In this document: positions 1-6,486 of the stretch, piece after piece
How positions within the stretch are numbered: position 1 is the first letter of the stretch
Layout of the letters: every line of letters begins with the position of its first letter
Assembly (NCBI GenBank): GCA_947456845.1
Contig: CANGUJ010000026.1
Span: 1 to 17,410, forward strand
Source: Burkholderiales bacterium
GTDB taxonomy: Bacteria > Pseudomonadota > Gammaproteobacteria > Burkholderiales > JAEUOS01
Reading direction: 5' to 3'
DNA length: 17,410 bases
Made by a program: the position numbers and the translations under genes
The notes under the pieces: generated by a model
Seen by the model: only the letters and a program-made list of their open reading frames with translations
Told to the model about the DNA's origin: nothing
Databases searched by the model: none

Positions 1-78
1 CCGGGCGGCGCGGCCGCGCTGGCCCGTGCCAGCGATCGTCTGGTGGAACAACTGCTCGACTGGGCCGGCGGCCACTGA
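1..78 (+). CDS. C-terminal end of upstream gene (5' truncated; possibly a PqiC-like transport auxiliary lipoprotein)
   Basis: Only the last 25 codons are present, in frame 1, ending in TGA at 76-78. The visible tail is an Ala/Leu-rich amphipathic helix containing ARASDRLVEQLLDWAG. That kind of ending resembles the last helix of ABC-type transport auxiliary lipoproteins (PqiC/DUF330), but the piece is too short to identify the family. The stop codon overlaps the ATG of the VanZ-like gene in an ATGA arrangement at 76-80, which suggests translational coupling and one operon. The reading frame is well supported by this overlap; the family assignment is a guess. Confidence 0.45.
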   Translation, partial: PGGAAALARASDRLVEQLLDWAGGH

Positions 79-1142
79 TGTCGCGCGCGCGGGGTTCGCC
101 GCTGGCGCGCGGGCTCTGCGCTGTCTATACGCTGCTCATCGTCTACGCGACGCTGCATCCGTTCACCGGCTGGCGCGACCGCGGGCTCTCGCCGTTCGCA
201 TGGCTGGACGCCTGGCCGCGCCTGGTGCTGCCCTTCGACCTCGGCCTCAACATCGCCGCCTACCTGCCGCTCGGCGCCTTCATCGTCTGGGCGGCCTGGC
301 CGCGCATGATGCTGGGCGTGGCCGTGCTGATCGCCCCCATCGGCGGGGCGGCGCTGTCGGCGGCGCTCGAGTCGCTGCAGACCTACCTGCCCAGCCGCAT
401 CCCCTCGCTGGCGGATTTCGCCACCAACGTGGTCGGTGCGGCCTTGGGTGCGCTGCTGGCCGCGGTGGTGGTGCTGGCCTTCGGGCGCGGTTTCGCGGCG
501 CGCGCTTACCGCAACTGGTTTGCCGACACGCCCGACCAGGCGCGCGCCCTGATCCTGGCCGGCCTGTGGCTGTTCGCGGTGCTGTTCCCCGAGAGCATCC
601 TGTTCGGCCACGGCAGCCTGTTTGCCTGGGTGGGGCCGGTGACCGGCTACCCGTTCACGCCGGCGGAGTTCAGCCGCGTCGAATCGGCGGTCACCGCCGC
701 GAGCCTGTTCGCCGCCGGTTCGATGGCCCTGCGTTCGCTCGATGCGGCCGCGCCGCGCCTCTTCCTCGCCCTGGGCTTCGTGGCCATGGCCTGTGCGCTG
801 CGGACGCTGTCCCAGGCCATCCTGTTCCCGCCGGACCATCTCTGGGCCTGGCTCACGCCGGGCGCGCAGCGCGGCCTCGCGGTCGGCACGGTCCTGCTCT
901 TGGCGACCGTCGCGCTGCCCCGTCCGATGCGCCTGGTGCTCATCGCCATTGCCGTGACCTTCGCCACCGTCACGGTCAACTTCGCACCGCCCAATCCGTA
1001 CTACCTGGCGAAGGTGCAGGAGTTCAATCCCGGACGCTTTCTCAATTTCAACGGCCTGACCCAGCTCGTCTCGGCCGCCTGGCCGTTCCTGGTGGCGCTC
1101 TACCTGCCCTTCGCCCTGGCCAACGATACGCGCGCGCCATAG
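78..1142 (+). CDS. VanZ-like family integral membrane protein
   Basis: This is a 354-residue, strongly hydrophobic protein with roughly eight or more predicted membrane segments. The N-terminal half carries VanZ-like features: a first helix followed by TLHPFTGWRD at about 29-38, then a helix with LGLNIAAYLPLG and a later ESLQTYLPSR followed by SLADFATNVVGAALGA. The order helix, Asn-containing helix, then (E)xxQ..(P)xR..(D)xxxN is typical of VanZ-like proteins. VanZ itself lowers teicoplanin susceptibility, but most environmental homologues have no known function and are longer, as here. The C-terminal half adds further helices without a motif I recognise. The start is the ATG at 78, which overlaps the upstream stop. 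The protein presumably sits in the inner membrane; a substrate cannot be read from the sequence. Confidence 0.85.
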   Translation: MSRARGSPLARGLCAVYTLLIVYATLHPFTGWRDRGLSPFAWLDAWPRLVLPFDLGLNIAAYLPLGAFIVWAAWPRMMLGVAVLIAPIGGAALSAALESLQTYLPSRIPSLADFATNVVGAALGALLAAVVVLAFGRGFAARAYRNWFADTPDQARALILAGLWLFAVLFPESILFGHGSLFAWVGPVTGYPFTPAEFSRVESAVTAASLFAAGSMALRSLDAAAPRLFLALGFVAMACALRTLSQAILFPPDHLWAWLTPGAQRGLAVGTVLLLATVALPRPMRLVLIAIAVTFATVTVNFAPPNPYYLAKVQEFNPGRFLNFNGLTQLVSAAWPFLVALYLPFALANDTRAP

Positions 1143-1148
1143 ACGGCC

Positions 1149-1164
1149 GCAAGCGCGCGCTTGC
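1149..1164. repeat. Perfect 16-bp palindrome after the VanZ-like gene
   Basis: GCAAGCGCGCGCTTGC is its own reverse complement and begins 7 bases after the VanZ-like stop codon. Two more short GC-rich inverted repeats follow, at 1170-1184 (6-bp stem, 3-base loop) and 1181-1196 (5-bp stem). There is no T-tract, so a classical intrinsic terminator is not shown. The cluster may act as a transcript 3'-end hairpin or a processing site, or may simply reflect high GC. Confidence 0.4.
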
Positions 1165-1212
1165 AGGCGCCGGCCCGCGGCCGGGAACGGGCCCGGCGTG
1201 TCCCGGCGGCGC

Positions 1213-1218
1213 TATACT
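1213..1218 (+). promoter_or_regulatory. Possible sigma70 -10 element upstream of the ferredoxin gene
   Basis: TATACT matches the -10 consensus at five of six positions and lies 32 bases before the preferred ATG at 1250. No convincing -35 hexamer is visible at the usual distance. It lies in the 107-base gap after the VanZ-like gene, which makes a separate promoter for the ferredoxin and hydrolase genes plausible. The evidence is the hexamer and its position only. Confidence 0.35.
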
Positions 1219-1249
1219 GCGCGCCTCTTCCGCCATGGCGACGACGGTC

Positions 1250-1573
1250 ATGTCCTTCTACAAGCACCATGTGTTCTTCTGCACCAACCAGCGCGAACCC
1301 GACGCTGGCGGCAATACCCGTCCCTGCTGCGGCGGCCGCGGCGCGGGCGCGCTGCGCGACTACGCCAAGAAGAAGGTCAAGGGCATGGGGCTCGCCGGGG
1401 CCGGACAGGTGCGCATCAACAACGCCGGCTGCCTGGACCGCTGCGAAGAGGGCCCCTGCGTGGTGGTCTATCCGGAAGGTGTCTGGTACACCTATGTGGA
1501 TGAGCACGACATCGACGAAATCGTCGAGTCCCACTTGAAGAACGGCCGGCCGGTCGAGCGCCTCAAGATCTGA
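1250..1573 (+). CDS. Thioredoxin-fold [2Fe-2S] ferredoxin
   Basis: The 107-residue protein begins MSFYKHHVFFC, the usual opening of the COG3411 / thioredoxin-like [2Fe-2S] ferredoxins. Cluster ligands are visible as C11, C26 (with an adjacent C27) and the pair C61-x3-C65 in AGCLDRCEEGPC, followed by VVVYPEG and WY. Family members carry a [2Fe-2S] cluster in a thioredoxin fold and act as soluble electron carriers; the partner here is unknown. An ATG at 1235 would add five residues, but the family pattern favours the ATG at 1250. The reading frame is open far upstream, but that part is a shadow of the VanZ-like gene. The alpha/beta hydrolase gene follows after 22 bases and is probably co-transcribed. 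Confidence 0.9.
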   Translation: MSFYKHHVFFCTNQREPDAGGNTRPCCGGRGAGALRDYAKKKVKGMGLAGAGQVRINNAGCLDRCEEGPCVVVYPEGVWYTYVDEHDIDEIVESHLKNGRPVERLKI

Positions 1574-1595
1574 AACGCGCCACGCCGCGCGCCCC

Positions 1596-2201
1596 ATGGC
1601 CGCCTCCGAACGCATCCTGATCCCCGGTCCGGCGGGGTCGATCGAGACCGTGATCGACACGCCCGACCAGGTGCCGGCGGGCATCGCCCTGGTGGCGCAT
1701 CCGAACCCGCTGTACGGCGGCACCCTCGACAACAAGGTGGTGCAGATCCTCGCCAAGACCATGGTCGAGCTGGGCTATGTGGCGGTGCGTCCGAACTTTC
1801 GCGGCGTCGGGCAAAGCGAAGGCGTGCATGACGCGGGCAACGGCGAGACCGACGACATGGTCGCGGTGGTGCATGCGGTCAGGGCACGCCATGCGCTCGC
1901 CGAGGCGCCGCTGGTGCTGGCGGGGTTTTCCTTCGGTTCGCTGGTGGTCTCGCGCGTGGCGATGCGGCTCGCGGCGCAGCGCATGGTCTTCGTCGGCACC
2001 GCGGTCACGCGCGGCCGCGTCGAGCCGGTGCCCGAAGACGCCATCGTCATCCACGGCGAAAAGGACGATGTGGTGCCGCTCGAACTGGTGTTGCGCTGGG
2101 CCGAGCCGCTGGGAGTGCCGGTGGTGGTGATCCCAGGCGCCGACCATTTTTTCCATCGTCGACTGCACATCATCCGCAACATCATCCGGCGCGGCTGGTA
2201 G
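1596..2201 (+). CDS. Small alpha/beta-hydrolase (COG2945-type serine hydrolase)
   Basis: The 201-residue protein matches the short alpha/beta hydrolases of the COG2945 group. Visible features in order are AHPNPLYGGTLDNKV at about 34-48, which supplies the oxyanion-hole region, RPNFRGVGQSEG at about 65-76, the nucleophile elbow GFSFGS with Ser112, HGEKDDVVP with the probable catalytic Asp near 157-158, and GADHFFH with His184. A complete Ser-Asp-His triad is therefore present. There is no signal peptide, so it is cytoplasmic. Substrates of this family are mostly unknown; ester or thioester hydrolysis is likely. It follows the ferredoxin gene by 22 bases and precedes the promoter of the carboxypeptidase gene. 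Confidence 0.88.
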   Translation: MAASERILIPGPAGSIETVIDTPDQVPAGIALVAHPNPLYGGTLDNKVVQILAKTMVELGYVAVRPNFRGVGQSEGVHDAGNGETDDMVAVVHAVRARHALAEAPLVLAGFSFGSLVVSRVAMRLAAQRMVFVGTAVTRGRVEPVPEDAIVIHGEKDDVVPLELVLRWAEPLGVPVVVIPGADHFFHRRLHIIRNIIRRGW

Positions 2202-2259
2202 CGGCCCGGGCCCGCCGGTCGCGCAAGGCGGCCTGGATGTGGATCCGGAAGCCCTCTGC

Positions 2260-2265
2260 TATAAT
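2260..2265 (+). promoter_or_regulatory. Consensus -10 element (TATAAT) for the dacA operon
   Basis: A perfect TATAAT stands just upstream of the carboxypeptidase reading frame. The -35 region is weak; TGTGGA at 2238-2243 with a 16-base spacer is the best candidate. Transcription would be expected to start near 2272, next to the TTG at 2273. An in-frame TAA at 2267-2269 prevents any upstream start for the downstream gene. Confidence 0.55.
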
Positions 2266-2272
2266 GTAAGGC

Positions 2273-3439
2273 TTGATTTTTAAAGCCTTTTTCGTGGTTT
2301 TCACCTATTTTTCGCGCTTCCTGGGCGGGCTCCTGCTGGCCGCGACAGCCGGCCTCGCCCTGGCCCAGAACCCGCCCGCGCCAGTTCTCAATGCCCGGGC
2401 GTGGTTCCTTCTGGACATGAGTTCCGGCCAGGTGCTGGCCAGCCAGGCGGGCGCCGAGCGCGTCGAGCCCGCGTCGCTCACCAAGCTGATGACGGCCTAC
2501 CTCACGTTTTCGGCGCTGAAGGCCAAGACCATCACGCCCGAGCAGGTCGTGCCGGTCTCGGAGCGGGCCTGGAAGGCGATCGGCTCGCGCATGTTCATCG
2601 AGCCGAAGAAGCCGGTGACCGTGGCCGAACTCATTCGCGGCATGATCGTGCAGTCCGGCAACGACGCCTGCATCGCATTGGCCGAACTGCTCTCCGGTTC
2701 GGAAGAGGCGTTCGCCGCGGCGATGACCCGCGAGGCGACCCGCCTTGGCATGAAGAACACCAGCTTCCGCAACGCCACCGGCCTGCCCGACCCGCAGCAC
2801 TACACCACCGCCCAGGACCTGGCCGTGCTGGCCGCGGCCATCATCCGCGACTTTCCCGAGTTCTATGCGCTTTATTCCGTCAAGGAATACAGCTACAACA
2901 ACATCACCCAGGCCAACCGCAACCGCCTTTTGTGGATGGACCCGAACGTCGACGGCATGAAGACCGGCTTCACCGAAGCCGCCGGATACTGCCTCATCGC
3001 CTCGGCCAGGCGCGGCCCGCGGCGCCTGCTCTCGGTGGTGCTGGGCGCGCAAAGCGAGACGGCCCGCGCGACCGAATCGCAAAAGCTGCTCAACTACGGC
3101 TTCCTCAACTTCGATGCCGTGAGGCTGTACGAAAAAGGCCAGGGCGTGGCCACGCTGGAGGTGTGGAAAGGGAGCGTGCGCGAACTCAAGGCGGGTTTCG
3201 ACCGCGACGTGTTCGTCTCCGTGCCGCGCGGCCAGGGGGAGCGCGTCAAGGCCACGCTGACATCGCAGAAACCGCTGGTCGCGCCGATCGCGCAGAACCA
3301 GAAGGTGGGGAGCATGCAGGTCAGCGTCGACGGCCGCGAGATCGCGACGTTGCCGGTGCTCTCGCTCGAGGGTATCGGTACCGCCGGCGTGTTCGGCCGC
3401 GCGATGGACACCGTACGCCTGTGGTTCGCGAAAAACTGA
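2273..3439 (+). CDS. dacA: D-alanyl-D-alanine carboxypeptidase (PBP5/6 family)
   Basis: This is a penicillin-binding D,D-carboxypeptidase that removes the terminal D-alanine from peptidoglycan stem peptides in the periplasm. All three active-site motifs are present: S68-LT-K71, S128-G-N130 and K230-T-G232. A signal peptide (about residues 1-31, ending LALA before QNPP), the peptidase S11 domain (about 35-270) and a PBP5 C-terminal beta domain (about 285-375) are followed by a short amphipathic tail that probably anchors the protein to the membrane face. The 388-residue length is normal. The start is uncertain: TTG at 2273 lies at the expected transcription start, and GTG at 2294 would give a shorter but good signal peptide; neither has a clear ribosome-binding site. 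The symbol follows the E. coli order dacA-ybeD-lipB. Confidence 0.92.
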   Translation: MIFKAFFVVFTYFSRFLGGLLLAATAGLALAQNPPAPVLNARAWFLLDMSSGQVLASQAGAERVEPASLTKLMTAYLTFSALKAKTITPEQVVPVSERAWKAIGSRMFIEPKKPVTVAELIRGMIVQSGNDACIALAELLSGSEEAFAAAMTREATRLGMKNTSFRNATGLPDPQHYTTAQDLAVLAAAIIRDFPEFYALYSVKEYSYNNITQANRNRLLWMDPNVDGMKTGFTEAAGYCLIASARRGPRRLLSVVLGAQSETARATESQKLLNYGFLNFDAVRLYEKGQGVATLEVWKGSVRELKAGFDRDVFVSVPRGQGERVKATLTSQKPLVAPIAQNQKVGSMQVSVDGREIATLPVLSLEGIGTAGVFGRAMDTVRLWFAKN

Positions 3440-3456
3440 CGAAAGGCTTGACCAGC

Positions 3457-4305
3457 ATGATCTATCTGAACGGCCAATGGATGCCGATCGAGGAAGCGAA
3501 GGTTCCGGTGCTCGACCGCGGCTTCATCTTCGGCGACGGCGTCTACGAAGTGATCCCGGTCTACCGGCGCAAGCCGTTCCGCGCCGAGGGGCACATGCAG
3601 CGCCTGGCCAGAAGCCTGGCGGCGGTGGAAATTCCCAACCCCCACCCCGAGGCGCGTTGGCTGGAATTGCTCGCCGAGATCGTCGCCCGCCAGCCCTTCG
3701 CGGACCAGGCGGTGTACTTCCAGGTCACGCGCGGGGTGGCCAGGCGCGACCATGCCTTCCCGAAGGAATCGACGCCGACCGTGTTCATGATGTCCAACCC
3801 GCTCGTCACTCCCTCCGACCAGGCCTACGCGCGGGGGGTGGCGTGCGTGACGGCCACCGACAACCGCTGGCTGCGCTGCGACATCAAGTCGACCTCGCTC
3901 CTGGGCAACGTGCTCATGCGCCAGTACGCTGCCGACCGCGACGCCATCGAGACCATCATGTTCCGCGACGGCCTGCTCACCGAAGCTTCCGCGTCGAATG
4001 TGCTCATCGTCAAGGGCGGCGTCATCGCCTCTCCGCAGAAGGACAACCTGATCCTCCCGGGCATCACCCTGGATGCGACCATCGACCTGGCGCGCGAATC
4101 CGGCCTGCCGCTGGAAATGCGCCCGGTCACCGAAGCCGAGGTGCGCGACGCCGACGAGATATGGCTGTCCTCGTCGACCAAGGAAGTGCTGCCGGTCACC
4201 CAGCTCGACGGCAAGCCGGTCGGGCATGGCGACGGCGCCGGCCGGCCCGGGCCGATGATGGCCAGGATGCGCGCCGCCTACCAGGCGGCCAAGGCCGCGC
4301 TCTAG
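3457..4305 (+). CDS. dat: D-amino acid aminotransferase (class IV, PLP-dependent)
   Basis: The 282-residue protein is a fold-type IV aminotransferase that exchanges the amino group between D-amino acids such as D-alanine and 2-oxoacids. It begins MIYLNGQWMP and has the DRGFIFGDGVYE motif at about 20-31. The PLP lysine is K144 in CDIKSTSLLGN, and E176 in LLTEASASN is the residue contacting the cofactor ring nitrogen. R97-D-H99 corresponds to the Arg-x-His carboxylate trap of Bacillus D-amino acid transaminase, which favours D-specificity over branched-chain or aminodeoxychorismate enzymes. GAAAGG at 3441-3446 is a reasonable ribosome-binding site. The gene sits 17 bases after dacA, whose product releases D-alanine, so D-alanine recycling is a plausible role. 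Confidence 0.9.
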   Translation: MIYLNGQWMPIEEAKVPVLDRGFIFGDGVYEVIPVYRRKPFRAEGHMQRLARSLAAVEIPNPHPEARWLELLAEIVARQPFADQAVYFQVTRGVARRDHAFPKESTPTVFMMSNPLVTPSDQAYARGVACVTATDNRWLRCDIKSTSLLGNVLMRQYAADRDAIETIMFRDGLLTEASASNVLIVKGGVIASPQKDNLILPGITLDATIDLARESGLPLEMRPVTEAEVRDADEIWLSSSTKEVLPVTQLDGKPVGHGDGAGRPGPMMARMRAAYQAAKAAL

Positions 4306-4322
4306 GACCCGGCGAGGGCACG

Positions 4323-4589
4323 ATGCCGGTACCCGACGCACTGATCGAATACCCGGTCGAGTTCCCCATCAAGGTGATGGGGCGCACCCAGCCGGGTTTC
4401 GCCCAGCAGATGCTGGCGGTGGTCAAGAAGCACGCGCCGGACTTCGACGAGGCCACCGTCGGCATGCGTCCGTCGCGCGAAGGCAAGTATCTGAGCCTCA
4501 CCTTCACCATCAACGCCACCTCCCGCCAGCAGCTCGACGCGCTGTACCAGGACCTGTCGGACCATCCGATGGTGCAGATGGCGCTGTGA
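4323..4589 (+). CDS. ybeD: YbeD-like DUF493 protein
   Basis: The 88-residue protein matches the YbeD/HP0495 family: a small ACT-like alpha/beta fold, with YPVEFPIKVMG near the N terminus, then a segment running from RPSREGKYLSLTFTINA to LDALYQDLSDHPMVQMAL at the C terminus. It is cytoplasmic and of unknown biochemical function. Conserved linkage to lipB has led to suggestions of a role in lipoate metabolism, and that linkage is repeated here. The ATG at 4323 lies 17 bases after the transaminase stop, with GGCGAGGG as a possible ribosome-binding site. Its TGA at 4587-4589 overlaps the GTG start of lipB, which implies translational coupling. Confidence 0.9.
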   Translation: MPVPDALIEYPVEFPIKVMGRTQPGFAQQMLAVVKKHAPDFDEATVGMRPSREGKYLSLTFTINATSRQQLDALYQDLSDHPMVQMAL

Positions 4590-5284
4590 TCGTGAGCCCG
4601 GCGCCCGCTCTCGCAACGGCGGCACGCGTGGCGCCGCAGACCGTCTCGGCGAACGCGCCCGCGGTGGTGCTGCGCGAGCTCGGCGTGACGGACTACAGCG
4701 CCACGCTTGCGGCCATGCGCGCGTTCAGCCGCGCGCGCGATGCGGACACGCCCGACGAGGTGTGGCTCACCGAACATCCGCCGGTGTTCACGCTCGGCCT
4801 GGCCGCGCGGCACGAGCACCTGCTCGATGTCGGCGACATCCCCGTGGTGGCCAGCGACCGCGGCGGCCAGGTCACCTACCACGGTCCCGGCCAGCTGGTG
4901 GCCTATGTGCTGCTGGACCTCGGGCGGCGCGACCTCAAAGTGCGCGAAGTGGTGCGCCTGATGGAGGATGCGGTCCTCGCCACGCTGCGGGACCTTGGCA
5001 TCGAGGGACACCGGCTCGCCGGCATGCCCGGCGTATATGTCGCGGGCGAGAAGATCGCGTCGCTCGGGTTGAAGGTGAGCCGCGGGCGCAGCTATCACGG
5101 CCTGAGCCTGAACGTGGACATGGATCTTGATCCGTTCGACCGCATCGACCCGTGCGGTTATCGCGGACTGCGGGTCACGCATATCGCCGCGCGCCGGCCT
5201 GGCGTCTCGAAGGCCGCGATCGCAGCCCGGTTGGCGCGACACCTGCGGTCGTGGATGGAACCATCCGCCGCGTGCGCGCGGTAA
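4586..5284 (+). CDS. lipB: Octanoyl-[acyl-carrier-protein]:protein octanoyltransferase LipB
   Basis: LipB transfers octanoate from acyl carrier protein to the lipoyl domains of 2-oxoacid dehydrogenases and GcvH, the first step of endogenous lipoate synthesis. Family motifs are complete: EHPPVFTLG at about 63-71, SDRGGQVTYHGPGQLVAY at about 90-107, PGVYVAGEKIASLGLKV with catalytic K156, SYHGLSLNVDMDL, and IDPCGYRGL with catalytic C190. The GTG at 4586 overlaps the ybeD stop and gives 232 residues; it leaves an Ala/Pro-rich extension of about 25 residues before the conserved domain, so a GTG at 4664 or 4667 is possible. In E. coli and many relatives lipA lies next to or close by; here three unrelated genes intervene. 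Confidence 0.95.
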   Translation: MIVSPAPALATAARVAPQTVSANAPAVVLRELGVTDYSATLAAMRAFSRARDADTPDEVWLTEHPPVFTLGLAARHEHLLDVGDIPVVASDRGGQVTYHGPGQLVAYVLLDLGRRDLKVREVVRLMEDAVLATLRDLGIEGHRLAGMPGVYVAGEKIASLGLKVSRGRSYHGLSLNVDMDLDPFDRIDPCGYRGLRVTHIAARRPGVSKAAIAARLARHLRSWMEPSAACAR

Positions 5285-5286
5285 GC

Positions 5287-6486
5287 ATGGGCCCCGGTTC
5301 GATGCTTACATGCCATGTCGTCAACCTGCAGCCGCATCTCGGAGGGGCTGAGGTCTATACGATGTCCTTCGCGCGCGCCGTCAAGGCCGCCGGTTGCCGG
5401 GTGGTCTTGCACGTGAAACCGTCGGCCGACTTCTGGGCGCATCTTGCGTCGGAAGGCATCGAACTCTCCCGCGTTTCGATCGACGCGGGTTTGCCCGACA
5501 GCTTGCCTGGCGGCAGCTGGATCGTCACCCAGGCACCCGTCTCGGAAGGATTCGTCGCGCGGGCCGTCGCGCGGCACTGGCTCACCGGCTTTTGCCACAT
5601 GCCGCTGGCGGGGCGGCGTGCCGGCTTGCTCGCCCGCTACCATCTGGTGTACGCGGTGTCGGCCTATGTCGCGTCCACGATGGACGGCGCGGGCTTGCGG
5701 TCACGCTATCCCGAGCCGCTGTACGGCATCGCCGAATTTTCGCGCGGACAGGAGGCCGAGCCGCAGCCCGTGCTTGCACGGTCGCCCTACGCTTGGGACC
5801 GGCGCAAGTGGCGCGACCGTGCCATGTCGATGCTCGCGCCCTTCGCGGCCCTGGCCGCGCGGCAGCGGGTCTTCGCCCCGCGCCCCGGTTGCGTGGTGCT
5901 CGGCATCGTTTCCAACATCGGCCCGATCAAGCAGTTCGACATCCTGTTCAGGCTGATTGCCCCGATCATCGCCGCCCGCCCGGAAGTGACATTGGAGATA
6001 TTCGGTAGCGGTGGCTATCGATCTGTGGCCAATCTCAAGGAAGCCCTGGCGCCGCTTGGCGAACGTGCGCGATTCTGGGGCGAACAGCGGCGTCCGACAG
6101 ATATCTACCCACAGTTGGATTTCCTCATGTCCGGCCTGCCCGAGAAGGAGGCCCTTGGCCTCAACATCCTCGAGGCACAAGTACAAGGCGTGCCGGTGCT
6201 CGCTGTGGATGCGCCGCCGTTCAGCGAGACGGTTTGCGATGGCGTGACCGGCTATCTGTATCCTGATCCCCGCACGGATCAGGGTGCGGGATTCAGGCGT
6301 GTTTTCGAGCGCGCATTGGCGCAACCGGCGCCCGACCGCGGCGCGGCGGGCAGGCATCTTGAAAAATTCTCCAGGGCGAGCTTCGAGAGGCGTATCGCGC
6401 GGCTCGTCGACGATGCCGCCGCGCATGTGCGTCGGGCCGTCATGCCCGGCTACGGAACCCCATCCAAACCTGCCGTGGAGTGCTAA
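5287..6486 (+). CDS. Glycosyltransferase family 4 (GT-B fold)
   Basis: The 399-residue protein has a GT-B layout. The N-terminal acceptor-side domain contains CHVVNLQPHLGGAEVY (about 9-24), the usual Gly-Gly-Ala-Glu loop. The C-terminal donor domain includes GIVSNIGPIKQFDIL (206-220), LEIFGSGGY (236-244) and the E288-x7-E296 motif in LPEKEALGLNILEAQ, then GVPVLAVDAPPFSETVCDGVTGYLY. Such enzymes move a sugar from a nucleotide donor to a glycan, lipid or small molecule; donor and acceptor cannot be read here. There is no signal peptide. ATG 5287 lies two bases after the lipB stop; ATG 5302 is the alternative, and neither has a good ribosome-binding site. Earlier in-frame codons overlap lipB and look like shadow sequence. 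It is the first gene of a three-gene tailoring cassette. Confidence 0.88.
   Translation: MGPGSMLTCHVVNLQPHLGGAEVYTMSFARAVKAAGCRVVLHVKPSADFWAHLASEGIELSRVSIDAGLPDSLPGGSWIVTQAPVSEGFVARAVARHWLTGFCHMPLAGRRAGLLARYHLVYAVSAYVASTMDGAGLRSRYPEPLYGIAEFSRGQEAEPQPVLARSPYAWDRRKWRDRAMSMLAPFAALAARQRVFAPRPGCVVLGIVSNIGPIKQFDILFRLIAPIIAARPEVTLEIFGSGGYRSVANLKEALAPLGERARFWGEQRRPTDIYPQLDFLMSGLPEKEALGLNILEAQVQGVPVLAVDAPPFSETVCDGVTGYLYPDPRTDQGAGFRRVFERALAQPAPDRGAAGRHLEKFSRASFERRIARLVDDAAAHVRRAVMPGYGTPSKPAVEC

Noticed and set aside
26..1249. A long plus-strand extension of the ferredoxin frame back to base 26.
   Set aside because: It is the shadow of the VanZ-like gene in another frame; family similarity of the ferredoxin begins only at the ATG at 1250.
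1775..3082. A 435-codon minus-strand frame opposite the hydrolase and carboxypeptidase genes.
   Set aside because: Both plus-strand genes have complete catalytic motifs; the antisense product is His/Arg/Gly-rich and matches nothing I recognise.
2401..3456. A plus-strand extension of the transaminase frame through the carboxypeptidase gene, suggesting a fusion.
   Set aside because: The extension overlaps the true carboxypeptidase frame, has shadow-like composition, and the transaminase has its own ATG with a ribosome-binding site and a normal family N terminus.
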